NCBI GenBank assembly: GCA_946629405.1
Contig: CAMOXW010000051.1
Location: 1-15,974, forward strand
DNA length: 15,974 nucleotides
DNA from: an uncultured Ruminococcus sp.
Lineage (GTDB): Bacteria; Bacillota_A; Clostridia; Oscillospirales; Ruminococcaceae
Reading direction: 5' to 3'
The stretch's first letter is position 1. Every line of letters begins with the position of its first letter. Shown in pieces: positions 1 to 7,700 of this stretch. The notes under the pieces were generated by a model. That model saw only the letters and a program-made list of their open reading frames with translations, ran no database searches and was not told where the DNA came from. A program made the position numbers and the translations under genes.

Positions 1-16
1 AAGGGGTCTGGGGTGA

Positions 17-98
17 CTCCCCGCAGTGCGGGGAGATGTCAGCGAAGCTGACAGAGGGGACGGGCGCCTGTTAGGCGGAACCTTTCCTCAGAAAGGTT
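17..98. repeat. Chain of four short hairpins (probable dispersed intergenic repeat)
   Basis: Four perfect inverted repeats follow one another: CTCCCCGC/GCGGGGAG (17-35), TGTCAGC/GCTGACA (37-53), CGCCT/AGGCG (65-77) and AACCTTTC/GAAAGGTT (79-98). Loops are only 3-4 bases. No coding frame of note covers the stretch. Such hairpin trains resemble the dispersed repeats of Clostridia such as Faecalibacterium and Ruminococcus, but that comparison is from memory. The run lacks a clear U-tract, so I do not call it a simple terminator, although it lies just beyond the 3' end of the tetR-type gene. Confidence 0.6.
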
Positions 99-141
99 TC
101 CCCCAGTAATAGCCGTATACACCAGCCTGAGCCGGTGACCG

Positions 142-789
142 TTACTTTTTTCTGACGTACTCAACGGCAGTAGCCACAAGCATTTCGAGCTCCCTTGCGC
201 CTTCTGAGAAGCTGTCGGACGGCAGTATATCGCCGCGGATGAGTTTTTTGCAGAGCTCCATCATCGCATGGGCATAGGTCAGGTACAGCAGCTTGAAATC
301 GACGTCCTCGCGGATGCTTCCGTCAGCAATACCGCGCTGGCAGGCGCCCTCATAGACGCGGTAGAAGTCGATTATTGATCTGTCGTACTCCTCCAGCTCG
401 GACTTCGGGACATTCTCGCGAATCATCATCTGGTCGAACTCGCCGAGCAGTTTCATAAAGTCCTTATGCGCCTCAAACAGCACAATATACATCCTCATGA
501 GGTCGGAAAGCTGTTTCAGTCCGCTCTGAGCGAGGAACACCTCAGATTCAAAGACACCGCTGAACATTTTTTTCAGTTCTTCCCAGAGGTGGGTCATTGC
601 CGCAATGGTTATACCGGTCTTTGTGCCGAAATAGCGATAGAGCGTGGCTACACCCACTCCGCTCGCATCAGCGATCTCAGTCATCTTGACGTCCTCGATG
701 CCGCGCTTGAGGAACATTTCCCCGGATATTGCGACCGCGCGTCTGATCCTTCTCAGCTTCATATTTTCATGTGAATTATCCGTGTTCAT
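142..789 (-). CDS. TetR/AcrR-family transcriptional regulator
   Basis: A 215-residue protein with the layout of TetR-family repressors. The N-terminal helix-turn-helix domain covers about residues 10-60; its recognition region around residues 36-60 includes TEIADASGVGVATLYRYFGT, the typical family signature. The rest is a helical ligand-binding and dimerisation domain of unknown specificity. I start it at 789 rather than the upstream ATGs at 825/822, because AGGAGG lies 7 bases before this ATG and the upstream starts leave little leader behind the promoter at 835-863. It follows the symporter gene on the same strand, separated by a terminator and its own promoter. It could control itself or the symporter, but nothing in the sequence proves a target. 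Confidence 0.9.
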   Translation of the reverse strand: MNTDNSHENMKLRRIRRAVAISGEMFLKRGIEDVKMTEIADASGVGVATLYRYFGTKTGITIAAMTHLWEELKKMFSGVFESEVFLAQSGLKQLSDLMRMYIVLFEAHKDFMKLLGEFDQMMIRENVPKSELEEYDRSIIDFYRVYEGACQRGIADGSIREDVDFKLLYLTYAHAMMELCKKLIRGDILPSDSFSEGARELEMLVATAVEYVRKK

Positions 790-834
790 TTTCCATCCTC
801 CTGTTATGATACCGTAATTCATCACTTATTACTT

Positions 835-863
835 AGTTTAACATATTTTCGGAAATCTGTCAA
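835..863 (-). promoter_or_regulatory. Sigma-A promoter of the tetR-type gene
   Basis: Read on the minus strand, TTGACA (863-858) and TAAACT (840-835) are separated by exactly 17 bases. The predicted start of transcription falls near 828, which favours the translation start at 789. A weak inverted repeat GTAAT/ATTAC (812-830) sits at the predicted transcript start and could be an operator for self-repression, but it is short. Confidence 0.7.
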
Positions 864-894
864 GAAATAATCGCGCGTTCATATCTTTTTTACG

Positions 895-925
895 AAAAAA
901 AACTTCCGCCTGATAAGACGGAAGT
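895..925 (-). terminator. Rho-independent terminator of the symporter gene
   Basis: On the minus strand ACTTCCG pairs with CGGAAGT (925-919 with 908-902) and is followed by a run of eight T. It begins 9 bases past the symporter stop codon and separates that gene from the regulator downstream. Confidence 0.85.
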
Positions 926-933
926 CTGAAGCA

Positions 934-2532
934 TTATTTTTTCATTTCAGCAAGGCTGCTGAAGGCGTTTTCGACTACCTTTTCGTCGGGAGCCTTTGTG
1001 AATGAGCTCACGACAGGCACGATGATGATAGACAGCAGCATTGCGAACGCACCTGCGTTTATCGGCGAGAGTATATTGAGCTTCCAGCCCATATCATTTA
1101 CAGATGTTACAAGGCTGTCAAACTTGCTTATATTGAGGCTGAACAGGATCATATGCGTTACGCTTATTCCGACGCCGGTGGCAAAGCTTGCCCAGCAGGC
1201 CGCCCTCGAAGCCTTCTTCATGAACAGTCCGTAAAGATACGGTCCGAGGAACGCACCTGAGAGTGCTCCCCACGAGTAGGACATAAGTGTTGAGATCGAA
1301 GCGTTCTTGTGGCTTGCGATATATACCGATACTATGAGGAATACCGCGATGAATATACGCATCGTTATCATCTGCTTTTTGTCGTCGAAGTTCTTCACAC
1401 GGGGCTTGATAAGGTCGTTTGTGAGGGTCGTGCTTGATGTTAGAACGAGGGACGAAAGTGTCGAGAGTGAGGCTGAAAGCACCAGTACAACGATAAGTCC
1501 GATAAGAATATTCGGGATAGCTGTATCAAGCAGCGCAGGCACCATTTTGTCGTAGACAAGCTTTTTGTTTGAGCCAAGCTCGATGAAGGTCCTGCCTGTG
1601 CCGTCAGCTTCATCAGCGGTGCAGTAAAGTCTTACAAAGCCGCCCATAAAGTACGAACCGCCTGCAACAACGAGTGCGAATAATGTCGAAATAGCGGCGC
1701 CTTTCCTGATAGCCTGCTCATCCTTTATAGCGTAGAACTTCTGCACCATCTGGGGAAGTCCCCATGTACCGAGGGATGTGAGGATAACTACTCCGAGGAG
1801 GTTTATCGGGTCAGGTCCGAATAGGGAGCCGAGCGTATTGCTCTCTACCTTGTCGTCCGAAATAGCGTTGAGCGCATCGATGCACTCCGAGAAACCGTTC
1901 TTTTCCTTGACTGTAAGCACAACCACAGTGGAAATGCCTATGAGCATTATGATGCCCTGGAAGAAGTCGTTGAGTGCGGTCGCCTTATAGCCGCCGAGAG
2001 TGACGTATATCGCTGAGAGGACAGCCATTGCGATGATTATTATAAGTCCGCCGTGCTCACCGAGGTCGAATACCATTCCGAAAAGTCTCGAAAGTCCGTT
2101 GTAGACCGAGGCTGTATAGGGAATTAGGAAGATGAACACGATCGCTGCCGCAGCGGTCTTTAGTGCCTTTGAGTCAAATCTGTGCTCGAAGAATTCCGGC
2201 ATGGTCTTTGCGCCGAGATGATTTGACATCAGCCTCGACCTTCTGCCTATGAGGAAGAACGGTATAAGGCTTCCGATTATAGCATTGCCGATTCCGACCC
2301 ATGTTGCGGAAACCCCGTACATCCAGCCGAACTGTCCGGCATAGCCTATGAATACTACCGCTGAGAAATAGGTCGTACCGTATGAGAATGCGGTCAGCCA
2401 CGAGCCGACGTTTCGTCCGCCGAGAATGAAATCGTCAGTGGATTTCGTCCGTCTTGAAGTGTAGAAGCCTATCCCCACCATTGTGGCTATGTAGATAGCG
2501 AGGATAATGAATGTTGCAGCCTGCCTGCCCAT
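934..2532 (-). CDS. Sodium:solute symporter family (SSS) transporter, PanF/PutP-like
   Basis: A 532-residue polytopic membrane protein, close to the usual SSS length with about 13 helices in the LeuT fold. Hydrophobic segments run from residue 6 to about 510. Family marks seen are the GGRNVGSWLTAFSYG region (38-52), followed by SAVVFIGYAG (57-66) which resembles the pantothenate symporter PanF; GTWGLPQMVQKFYA (255-268); and ASLSTLSSLVLTSS (354-367). In the last, Ser357-Thr358 align with the Na2-site Ser-Thr pair of PutP. It should import a small organic solute with Na+ across the cytoplasmic membrane. The substrate cannot be read from the sequence. The start is supported by AAGGAG just upstream. 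It is monocistronic, with a consensus promoter and its own terminator. Confidence 0.9.
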   Translation of the reverse strand: MGRQAATFIILAIYIATMVGIGFYTSRRTKSTDDFILGGRNVGSWLTAFSYGTTYFSAVVFIGYAGQFGWMYGVSATWVGIGNAIIGSLIPFFLIGRRSRLMSNHLGAKTMPEFFEHRFDSKALKTAAAAIVFIFLIPYTASVYNGLSRLFGMVFDLGEHGGLIIIIAMAVLSAIYVTLGGYKATALNDFFQGIIMLIGISTVVVLTVKEKNGFSECIDALNAISDDKVESNTLGSLFGPDPINLLGVVILTSLGTWGLPQMVQKFYAIKDEQAIRKGAAISTLFALVVAGGSYFMGGFVRLYCTADEADGTGRTFIELGSNKKLVYDKMVPALLDTAIPNILIGLIVVLVLSASLSTLSSLVLTSSTTLTNDLIKPRVKNFDDKKQMITMRIFIAVFLIVSVYIASHKNASISTLMSYSWGALSGAFLGPYLYGLFMKKASRAACWASFATGVGISVTHMILFSLNISKFDSLVTSVNDMGWKLNILSPINAGAFAMLLSIIIVPVVSSFTKAPDEKVVENAFSSLAEMKK

Positions 2533-2604
2533 TGTATCTCTCCTTACCGGCTTACAGTGATGAACCTGTAAAGCTTTAAATTAATAAAGTAAATTGCATT
2601 ATGT

Positions 2605-2633
2605 ATTATACTACAATTCGACCGGATTGTCAA
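2605..2633 (-). promoter_or_regulatory. Consensus sigma-A promoter of the symporter gene
   Basis: On the minus strand a perfect TTGACA (2633-2628) and perfect TATAAT (2610-2605) are separated by 17 bases. The leader of roughly 65 bases contains an inverted repeat TTACAG/CTGTAA (2552-2571) of unknown meaning. Confidence 0.85.
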
Positions 2634-2655
2634 GGGCTTTACCGAATTTTCCGGC

Positions 2656-2686
2656 AAAAAAAACCTCCGGAACAAAGTCCGGAGGT
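2656..2686 (-). terminator. Rho-independent terminator of the scaffoldin-like gene
   Basis: On the minus strand ACCTCCGG (2686-2679) pairs perfectly with CCGGAGGT (2670-2663) around an 8-base loop and is followed by seven T. It lies 20 bases beyond the stop codon at 2707. Confidence 0.9.
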
Positions 2687-2706
2687 CTGTTATGACTTAT
2701 TATTGT

Positions 2707-4629
2707 TTAGTCAAGAAGTGAAGCGTCCACCTTGATGACCTGAACAAGATATTCAACGAATGAACCGTTGAAATCAGCAGCGAGGTCAGCATAGTATCTG
2801 AGGATGATAGAAGCATCAGCAGCATTGATCTTTCCGTCGCGGTTTACGTCGCAGATATACATATCCTCATCAGTAGCGGTAACAGTACCTGCATTGATAT
2901 CAGCGTAGAATGCGAGGAGGAGTGAAGCGTCAACAGCAGTTACCTTGCCATTCTTGTCGAGGTCGCCGATGCCGCTGTACGAAGGAGTACCGCCGCCGGA
3001 AACAGTGATAGTACCGTTTTCAACAGAATATGTCCACATATCTGAATCAGCGCCGCCCTTGTAGATCTCAGCGTAGTCGAAGCCTACATTGTAGGTACCG
3101 TCAGCGCAGGTCTCAGGGATCTGAACGTTGAACTTGAATACAATAGCGCCTTCCTCACCGTAAACAGGGTCACTGTTCTGGTCGAGGCAGATGAAGCTTG
3201 CCTGCATAGTGTCCTTATTTGTCTCAATTCCTGCACCGCCGTAAGCTGCGCTTGATGAGCCGTAGCCAACGATTGAGAGCGGGCTGTCGAGCTTGAACTT
3301 TACGTCATATGAGCCGACTGCCTTGTCAGCGCCCTTCTTGAGTACAGCATTGACAGTTACCTTATCACCGGGCTTAGCCTCGTAATTTCCGAAGTCGAGA
3401 ACGATATCGCCCTCAGTGGTCTGGGAGCCGCCGCCGGTTACCTTGATAGTACCGCCTGTAGTCTCATAATCCCACATTGCAGAATTAGCGCCGCCCTTGT
3501 AGATCTCAGCGTAGTCGAAGCCTACATTGTAGGTGCCGTCAGCGCAGGTCTCAGGGATCTGAACATTGAACTTGAATATAGCAGCGCCTTCCTCACCGCA
3601 AACGGGATCGCTGTTCTGGTCGAGGCAGATGAAGCTTGCCTGCATAGTTTCCTTGTTTGTCTCAATGCCTGCACCGCCGTAAGCTGCGCTTGATGAGCCG
3701 TAGCCAACGATCGAGAGCGGGCTGTCGAGCTTGAACTTTACATCATATGAGCCGACTGCCTTGTCAGCGCCGCTCTTGAGAACAGCATTGACAGTTACCT
3801 TATCGCCGGGCTTTGCCTCGTACTCGCCAAAGTCAACAACGATCTTTCCGTCGTCTGTCGAGGAAGAACCGTCGCCCTCTACCTTGATAGTCATCTCGTT
3901 GAGGGTGAGGTTGGAGTAATCTCCGATATTAGCGTATCTGCCGTCTTCTGTTTCAAGGAGGAGAGCCGGGTTGCCCTTGTCATCCTTGATGTAATTGCAG
4001 TACTGTATCTTGTAATCGCCTGCTGAGGTACCCTTCGGGAAGGTAACGTCAAAAACGAATACCGGGTAGTCGTCGGACTTTGAACCTGTCCAGGAATATC
4101 CTCTCGGGAAGGTCTGACCGAAGCCGATGTAGTAGTTGTCGGCGCCGGCAGCCGTCTGCTGAGTATCAACTGAAAGGTTGAACATACCGGTAGGAGCGTA
4201 ATCGCCCATATCGTCAAGACCTGCTGCGAAAACGACAGCATTCTTGGTGGTGATAGTCTCGCCCTTAGCGGAGGTTATGGTCTGAGCGGTGTCGAAATAG
4301 GGCTTTGCGGGGTCGATGAGGTCGAACTTGACGTTCTTGACATCGGAATTGGTCGAATTGATAGTGATCGGGATAGCAAGAGTGGCAAGATCAGCTGTAG
4401 CCTCCGTGAGGTATACAGCGCAGGGTACAGTTACGTCGCCGGCAGCGATAGCTTCCTTTGAAATGGTAACATTTGCCCCCTGTGAAGCGTACTCTGAGCC
4501 GGACTGAGCGTAAGTGCTGATAGACAGTGTCTTTGTAGCGTCAGCAGCGCTCACAGCAGCCGGAAAAGCAGCGCAGAGGCAGGTCGCAGCCATACACACG
4601 GAGGTGGCTGTGGAGATGAGCTTTTTCAT
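2707..4629 (-). CDS. Secreted scaffoldin-like protein: divergent cohesin-like domain, two cohesins, dockerin
   Basis: A 640-residue exported protein with an N-terminal signal peptide (about 1-28; KK then a hydrophobic core, cleavage near VSA-AD). Residues 33-250 form a beta-rich domain that looks like a divergent cohesin. Residues 262-397 and 408-543 are two near-identical cohesin-type modules, each opening with VDFG/LDFG and EAKPGDKVTVNAVL, the classic cohesin strand. Residues 555-628 are a type I-like dockerin with two calcium loops: D556, D558, N560, T564, D567 and D594, N596, D598, N602, D605. This is the plan of a scaffoldin in Ruminococcus cellulosomes: cohesins bind dockerin enzymes and its own dockerin binds a higher scaffoldin. 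There is no sortase motif or membrane anchor, so surface attachment would depend on the dockerin. It has its own promoter, and the giant dockerin protein lies just upstream. Confidence 0.85.
   Translation of the reverse strand: MKKLISTATSVCMAATCLCAAFPAAVSAADATKTLSISTYAQSGSEYASQGANVTISKEAIAAGDVTVPCAVYLTEATADLATLAIPITINSTNSDVKNVKFDLIDPAKPYFDTAQTITSAKGETITTKNAVVFAAGLDDMGDYAPTGMFNLSVDTQQTAAGADNYYIGFGQTFPRGYSWTGSKSDDYPVFVFDVTFPKGTSAGDYKIQYCNYIKDDKGNPALLLETEDGRYANIGDYSNLTLNEMTIKVEGDGSSSTDDGKIVVDFGEYEAKPGDKVTVNAVLKSGADKAVGSYDVKFKLDSPLSIVGYGSSSAAYGGAGIETNKETMQASFICLDQNSDPVCGEEGAAIFKFNVQIPETCADGTYNVGFDYAEIYKGGANSAMWDYETTGGTIKVTGGGSQTTEGDIVLDFGNYEAKPGDKVTVNAVLKKGADKAVGSYDVKFKLDSPLSIVGYGSSSAAYGGAGIETNKDTMQASFICLDQNSDPVYGEEGAIVFKFNVQIPETCADGTYNVGFDYAEIYKGGADSDMWTYSVENGTITVSGGGTPSYSGIGDLDKNGKVTAVDASLLLAFYADINAGTVTATDEDMYICDVNRDGKINAADASIILRYYADLAADFNGSFVEYLVQVIKVDASLLD
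2745..2962 (-). other. Dockerin-coding segment of the scaffoldin-like gene
   Basis: This segment encodes residues 556-628 with two EF-hand-like loops about 38 residues apart. Both loops continue into a helix starting DAS (VDASLLLAFYAD and ADASIILRYYAD). The giant protein's dockerin has the same VDASLIL and YYADVA pattern, suggesting shared cohesin specificity. That is inference from similarity only. Confidence 0.8.
3001..3846 (-). repeat. Tandem duplication of a cohesin-coding unit (period 438 bp)
   Basis: The segments 3439-3846 and 3001-3408 encode cohesin modules offset by 146 residues. By eye about 16 of roughly 137 residues differ, and most differences lie at the two edges. The central stretch of about 95 residues, from AVGSYDVKFK to EIYKGGA, shows only four. 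The nucleotide sequence is also nearly identical over this core, which indicates recent duplication or ongoing gene conversion. Confidence 0.9.
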
Positions 4630-4697
4630 AGTAGTCAGATCCTTTCATCATGTAATTTCTGCGGAAGTGCACCCGCAAGTCATAATCAACTACCTTG

Positions 4698-4726
4698 ATT
4701 ATAACATAAATAAAGACGTTTGTCAT
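4698..4726 (-). promoter_or_regulatory. Sigma-A promoter of the scaffoldin-like gene
   Basis: On the minus strand ATGACA (4726-4721), a 17-base spacer and a perfect TATAAT (4703-4698) preceded by TGT, an extended -10. The gene is therefore likely transcribed on its own, although no strong terminator is visible between it and the giant gene upstream. The leader holds a small hairpin (TGCGG/CCGCA, 4660-4676). The ribosome site AAAGGA lies 10 bases before the ATG. Confidence 0.75.
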
Positions 4727-4790
4727 TAACGAAAAATGAATAATCCGCCATTACACTAACAAATTTTTATAAACATTTTTGTGCAATATG

Positions 4791-7700
4791 CTAAACTTCA
4801 GGCGATTTGTACTTTTCACTGCCGAACATATCGCGTATATAGACGATGAATCTTTCGCTGTAGCCGTCCGCAACGTCCGCGTAGTACGTCAGGCAGACCG
4901 AGGCATCAGTAGCTTCGATCTTGCCGTTCCTGTTGACGTCCGCGATGTAGAGCTGTGCCTCACTTGCGCTGCTGTCGCCGGAAGAAAGCTCGGCATAAAG
5001 CTTCAGTATGAGCGAAGCATCGACCGCAGTCACGGTATTGCTCCTGTCCATATCGCCTACCATTTCCGGGGTCAGGGTTCTTATATCGATCGTAGTGGTG
5101 GTGGAGGTCGTAGAGCTGGTGGTAGTTGTCGTGGTGGAAGTTGTGGTGCTTGTTGTAGAAGTAGTCGTTGTCGTGGTGGAAGTAGTAGTTGTTGTGGTTG
5201 TTGTTGTGGATGTAGTCGTAGTAGTTGTTGTCGTTGTCCCGGAAGTCTCCTGAATACCGTCAGAAGGCGCATGAAGGGTCGCTGAGGTCAGTGCATCGTT
5301 GCCGTACTTGTTGATATCGACCGCAGCCCATTCCTCCGCAGTTCCGCCGTAGTACACATCTGTAAGCGAGGTGCAGCCGTTAAAGGCGAACATCCCCACG
5401 GTCTTTGCTGAGGCAGGGATATAAACGCTCCTGAGCGAGGTGCAGTAGTTGAAGGTATCTCCGTTTATTGAGTTCAGTCCCTCGGGGAGGGAAATACTTG
5501 CAAGCTTCGTACAGCCGTCGAACGCACCGCTGCCGACGAGCTTCACGCTGTCAGCGATCTCCGCTGAAGTAAGGCTTCTGAAGTTCCTGAATGCGCCGTC
5601 TGCAACAGAGGTCACTCCGTCCTCGATGACGACCTTTGTGACGCTCTGGGCGTATTCCGCCCACGGCTGCTCAGTCACGCTCATAACGCCGGTTCCGCCG
5701 ATGGTGAGGACACCGTTTTCAACGCTCCATGTTATGCCGCTTCCGGCTTCCGTGAACGAACCAATGTTGTACGGATCAACAGAATAGAACACCGGTGAAC
5801 CGCCGTTTGTGACATACCAGCGCACATTTCCGCAGCTGTCCGCAATCGGCTGACAGTCTGAAAGCCTTGCGCTGAGGGTATGGATATCCGAAGTGAACTC
5901 GCCGTCACCGTTAAGAGTGACCGCCTTCACAGCTGCTGAGGAGCCGCTGCTTTCCTCCCACATGAGCAGGAATGCCTGTTCTCCGAGTTTGATTAGCTGG
6001 GGATTTGATGTAGAAATACCGTCATCCTCAGTATAGCTTGTCACCCATTTTGCTTCATTCGAGGAGTAGTCCTGTGCTGTGACGAGGAGGAGAATGTTCC
6101 GGTTTCCGTAGAGGGAGGAATTCTCAGAATCATGGTCAACGCTGCTGCACGCTATCAGGTAGTTATCCGACGAAAGCTCAAAGCCTCCTATTGCCGCGCC
6201 GGTAGAATTATTGCCGTATCCGCCCGAAAAACGCATCGGGATAATGTATGAGACTTGGGTTATGTCACCGTCAGCGAGGCAGCGTGTAACAGCTATTCCT
6301 CGCGGATTTGCGTCGCCCTGATCGAGTCGGTAGATGTAAGTTCCGTCGGTGCGGATGAACTGGTTGAAGGAGTGGCTTACATAGCCTGCCTGTTCGAGGT
6401 TCATGACGTCGTAGTAGGCATCCTTCTGCTCAAGAGTTTCCTCATCAAAGACGAATGTCATATTCGCCTGATGATGCAGACCGTCACCCTCATTATACAT
6501 CTCATGGCAGGTGTGGATATAGAGCCTGCCGGAGGTCTCGGTCATCCTGAGCGAACCGGCATCAAACGGTATGTAGGTGTTGGCGCCGTATACGGAAGCA
6601 GAATCCAGGAGCTCCCAGTCCTTTGAATACTTCATGACACGCATGACCTCTGTCGAATCCGTCTCGTCAAGGTTCTCCTGACCGCAGACTATAAAGTTGT
6701 ACTCGCCGCCTGTAAAGCAGCCTCCGAAAAGCTTCAGGGGAAGGCTGAGCGAGGTATTGCTGAGCATGGTCTGTGCATCGTGGGAATATCGCTCTATCAC
6801 GACCTTGTCGCCGATATGCTCGATACGCTCGATAGTACCGTCCGGTCTTTCGTTAAGGTATGAATTAACCACAGAAGCGTATGTTGAATAGTCATTTGCC
6901 CCTATATTGCTGCTTGACGAGCCTGTCGCAGGGAAAGACGAGGGCTCGCCGGAGGTATTCTCCCTTGCGGTAACTGTGACGGTAAAAACGCTGCTTATGC
7001 CGTTTGAAGCAGATGCAGTGATCTCGGCAGTACCAGGTCTGAATCCGGTAATATTGCCGCTTCTGTCAACGCTCACAACAGAGCTGTCGGAGCTGCTCCA
7101 CTCAAAGCTCAGATCGAGCGGACTGTCATATGAGACAGTAAGCCTCTGAGCCTCGCCCTGCGAGATCGAAGCTGCGCCCTCTATAGTAAGACTGTCGGGC
7201 AGCTTCCATTCGATGAGTTCGAGCTGGCTGCCGGTGTCTGTTTTTTCAAAAACAGCCGCCATTCCGTCATATCTTGCAAGGGAGAAGACCGGAGCCGAAA
7301 GACTGCACTCCGCCTGGAGCTTGCCGCTTTCAATGTCGTACTCCCCGAGAGAATCCCCCGAGGCTGCGGTAAGGTATGAGCTGCCGTTTCCGAAGGTGAG
7401 AACACCGAGAGTATTGCCTGCGTTGTCTGAACCGGATAACGCCACTGAGGCGGCAGTTTTCATCTGAGACTCACTGAGCGGGTCGAAGGCATTTGAATCC
7501 ACTATCAGCTCAGTTCCGTAGAAGGTCGAATATATGGCTAAATACCGGTCGTCGATCATCTCAGCACATCTGGAATGATTTCCGAATCCGATCTGATACA
7601 GCATCATGGTATAAGCCGGGAGCATACCGGTATTCATATCATGGTAGATATCGTCCTTGCTGACCGCTATATCATTATCAGTTACCCTTCCGGCAAGAAG

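Noticed and set aside
3001..3846. CRISPR or short tandem array
   Set aside because: The repeats are two 408-bp coding modules, not short repeats with spacers. No CRISPR array is present in the window.
4741..4790. Possible terminator between the giant gene and the scaffoldin gene
   Set aside because: The region is AT-rich, but no stable GC stem followed by a T-run is visible, so none was annotated.
4779..5285. Plus-strand ORF of 168 codons rich in Gly, Cys, Ser and Arg
   Set aside because: It is the antisense of the Thr-rich linker and dockerin of the giant gene. Its composition is an artefact of the trinucleotide repeat, and no ribosome site precedes it.
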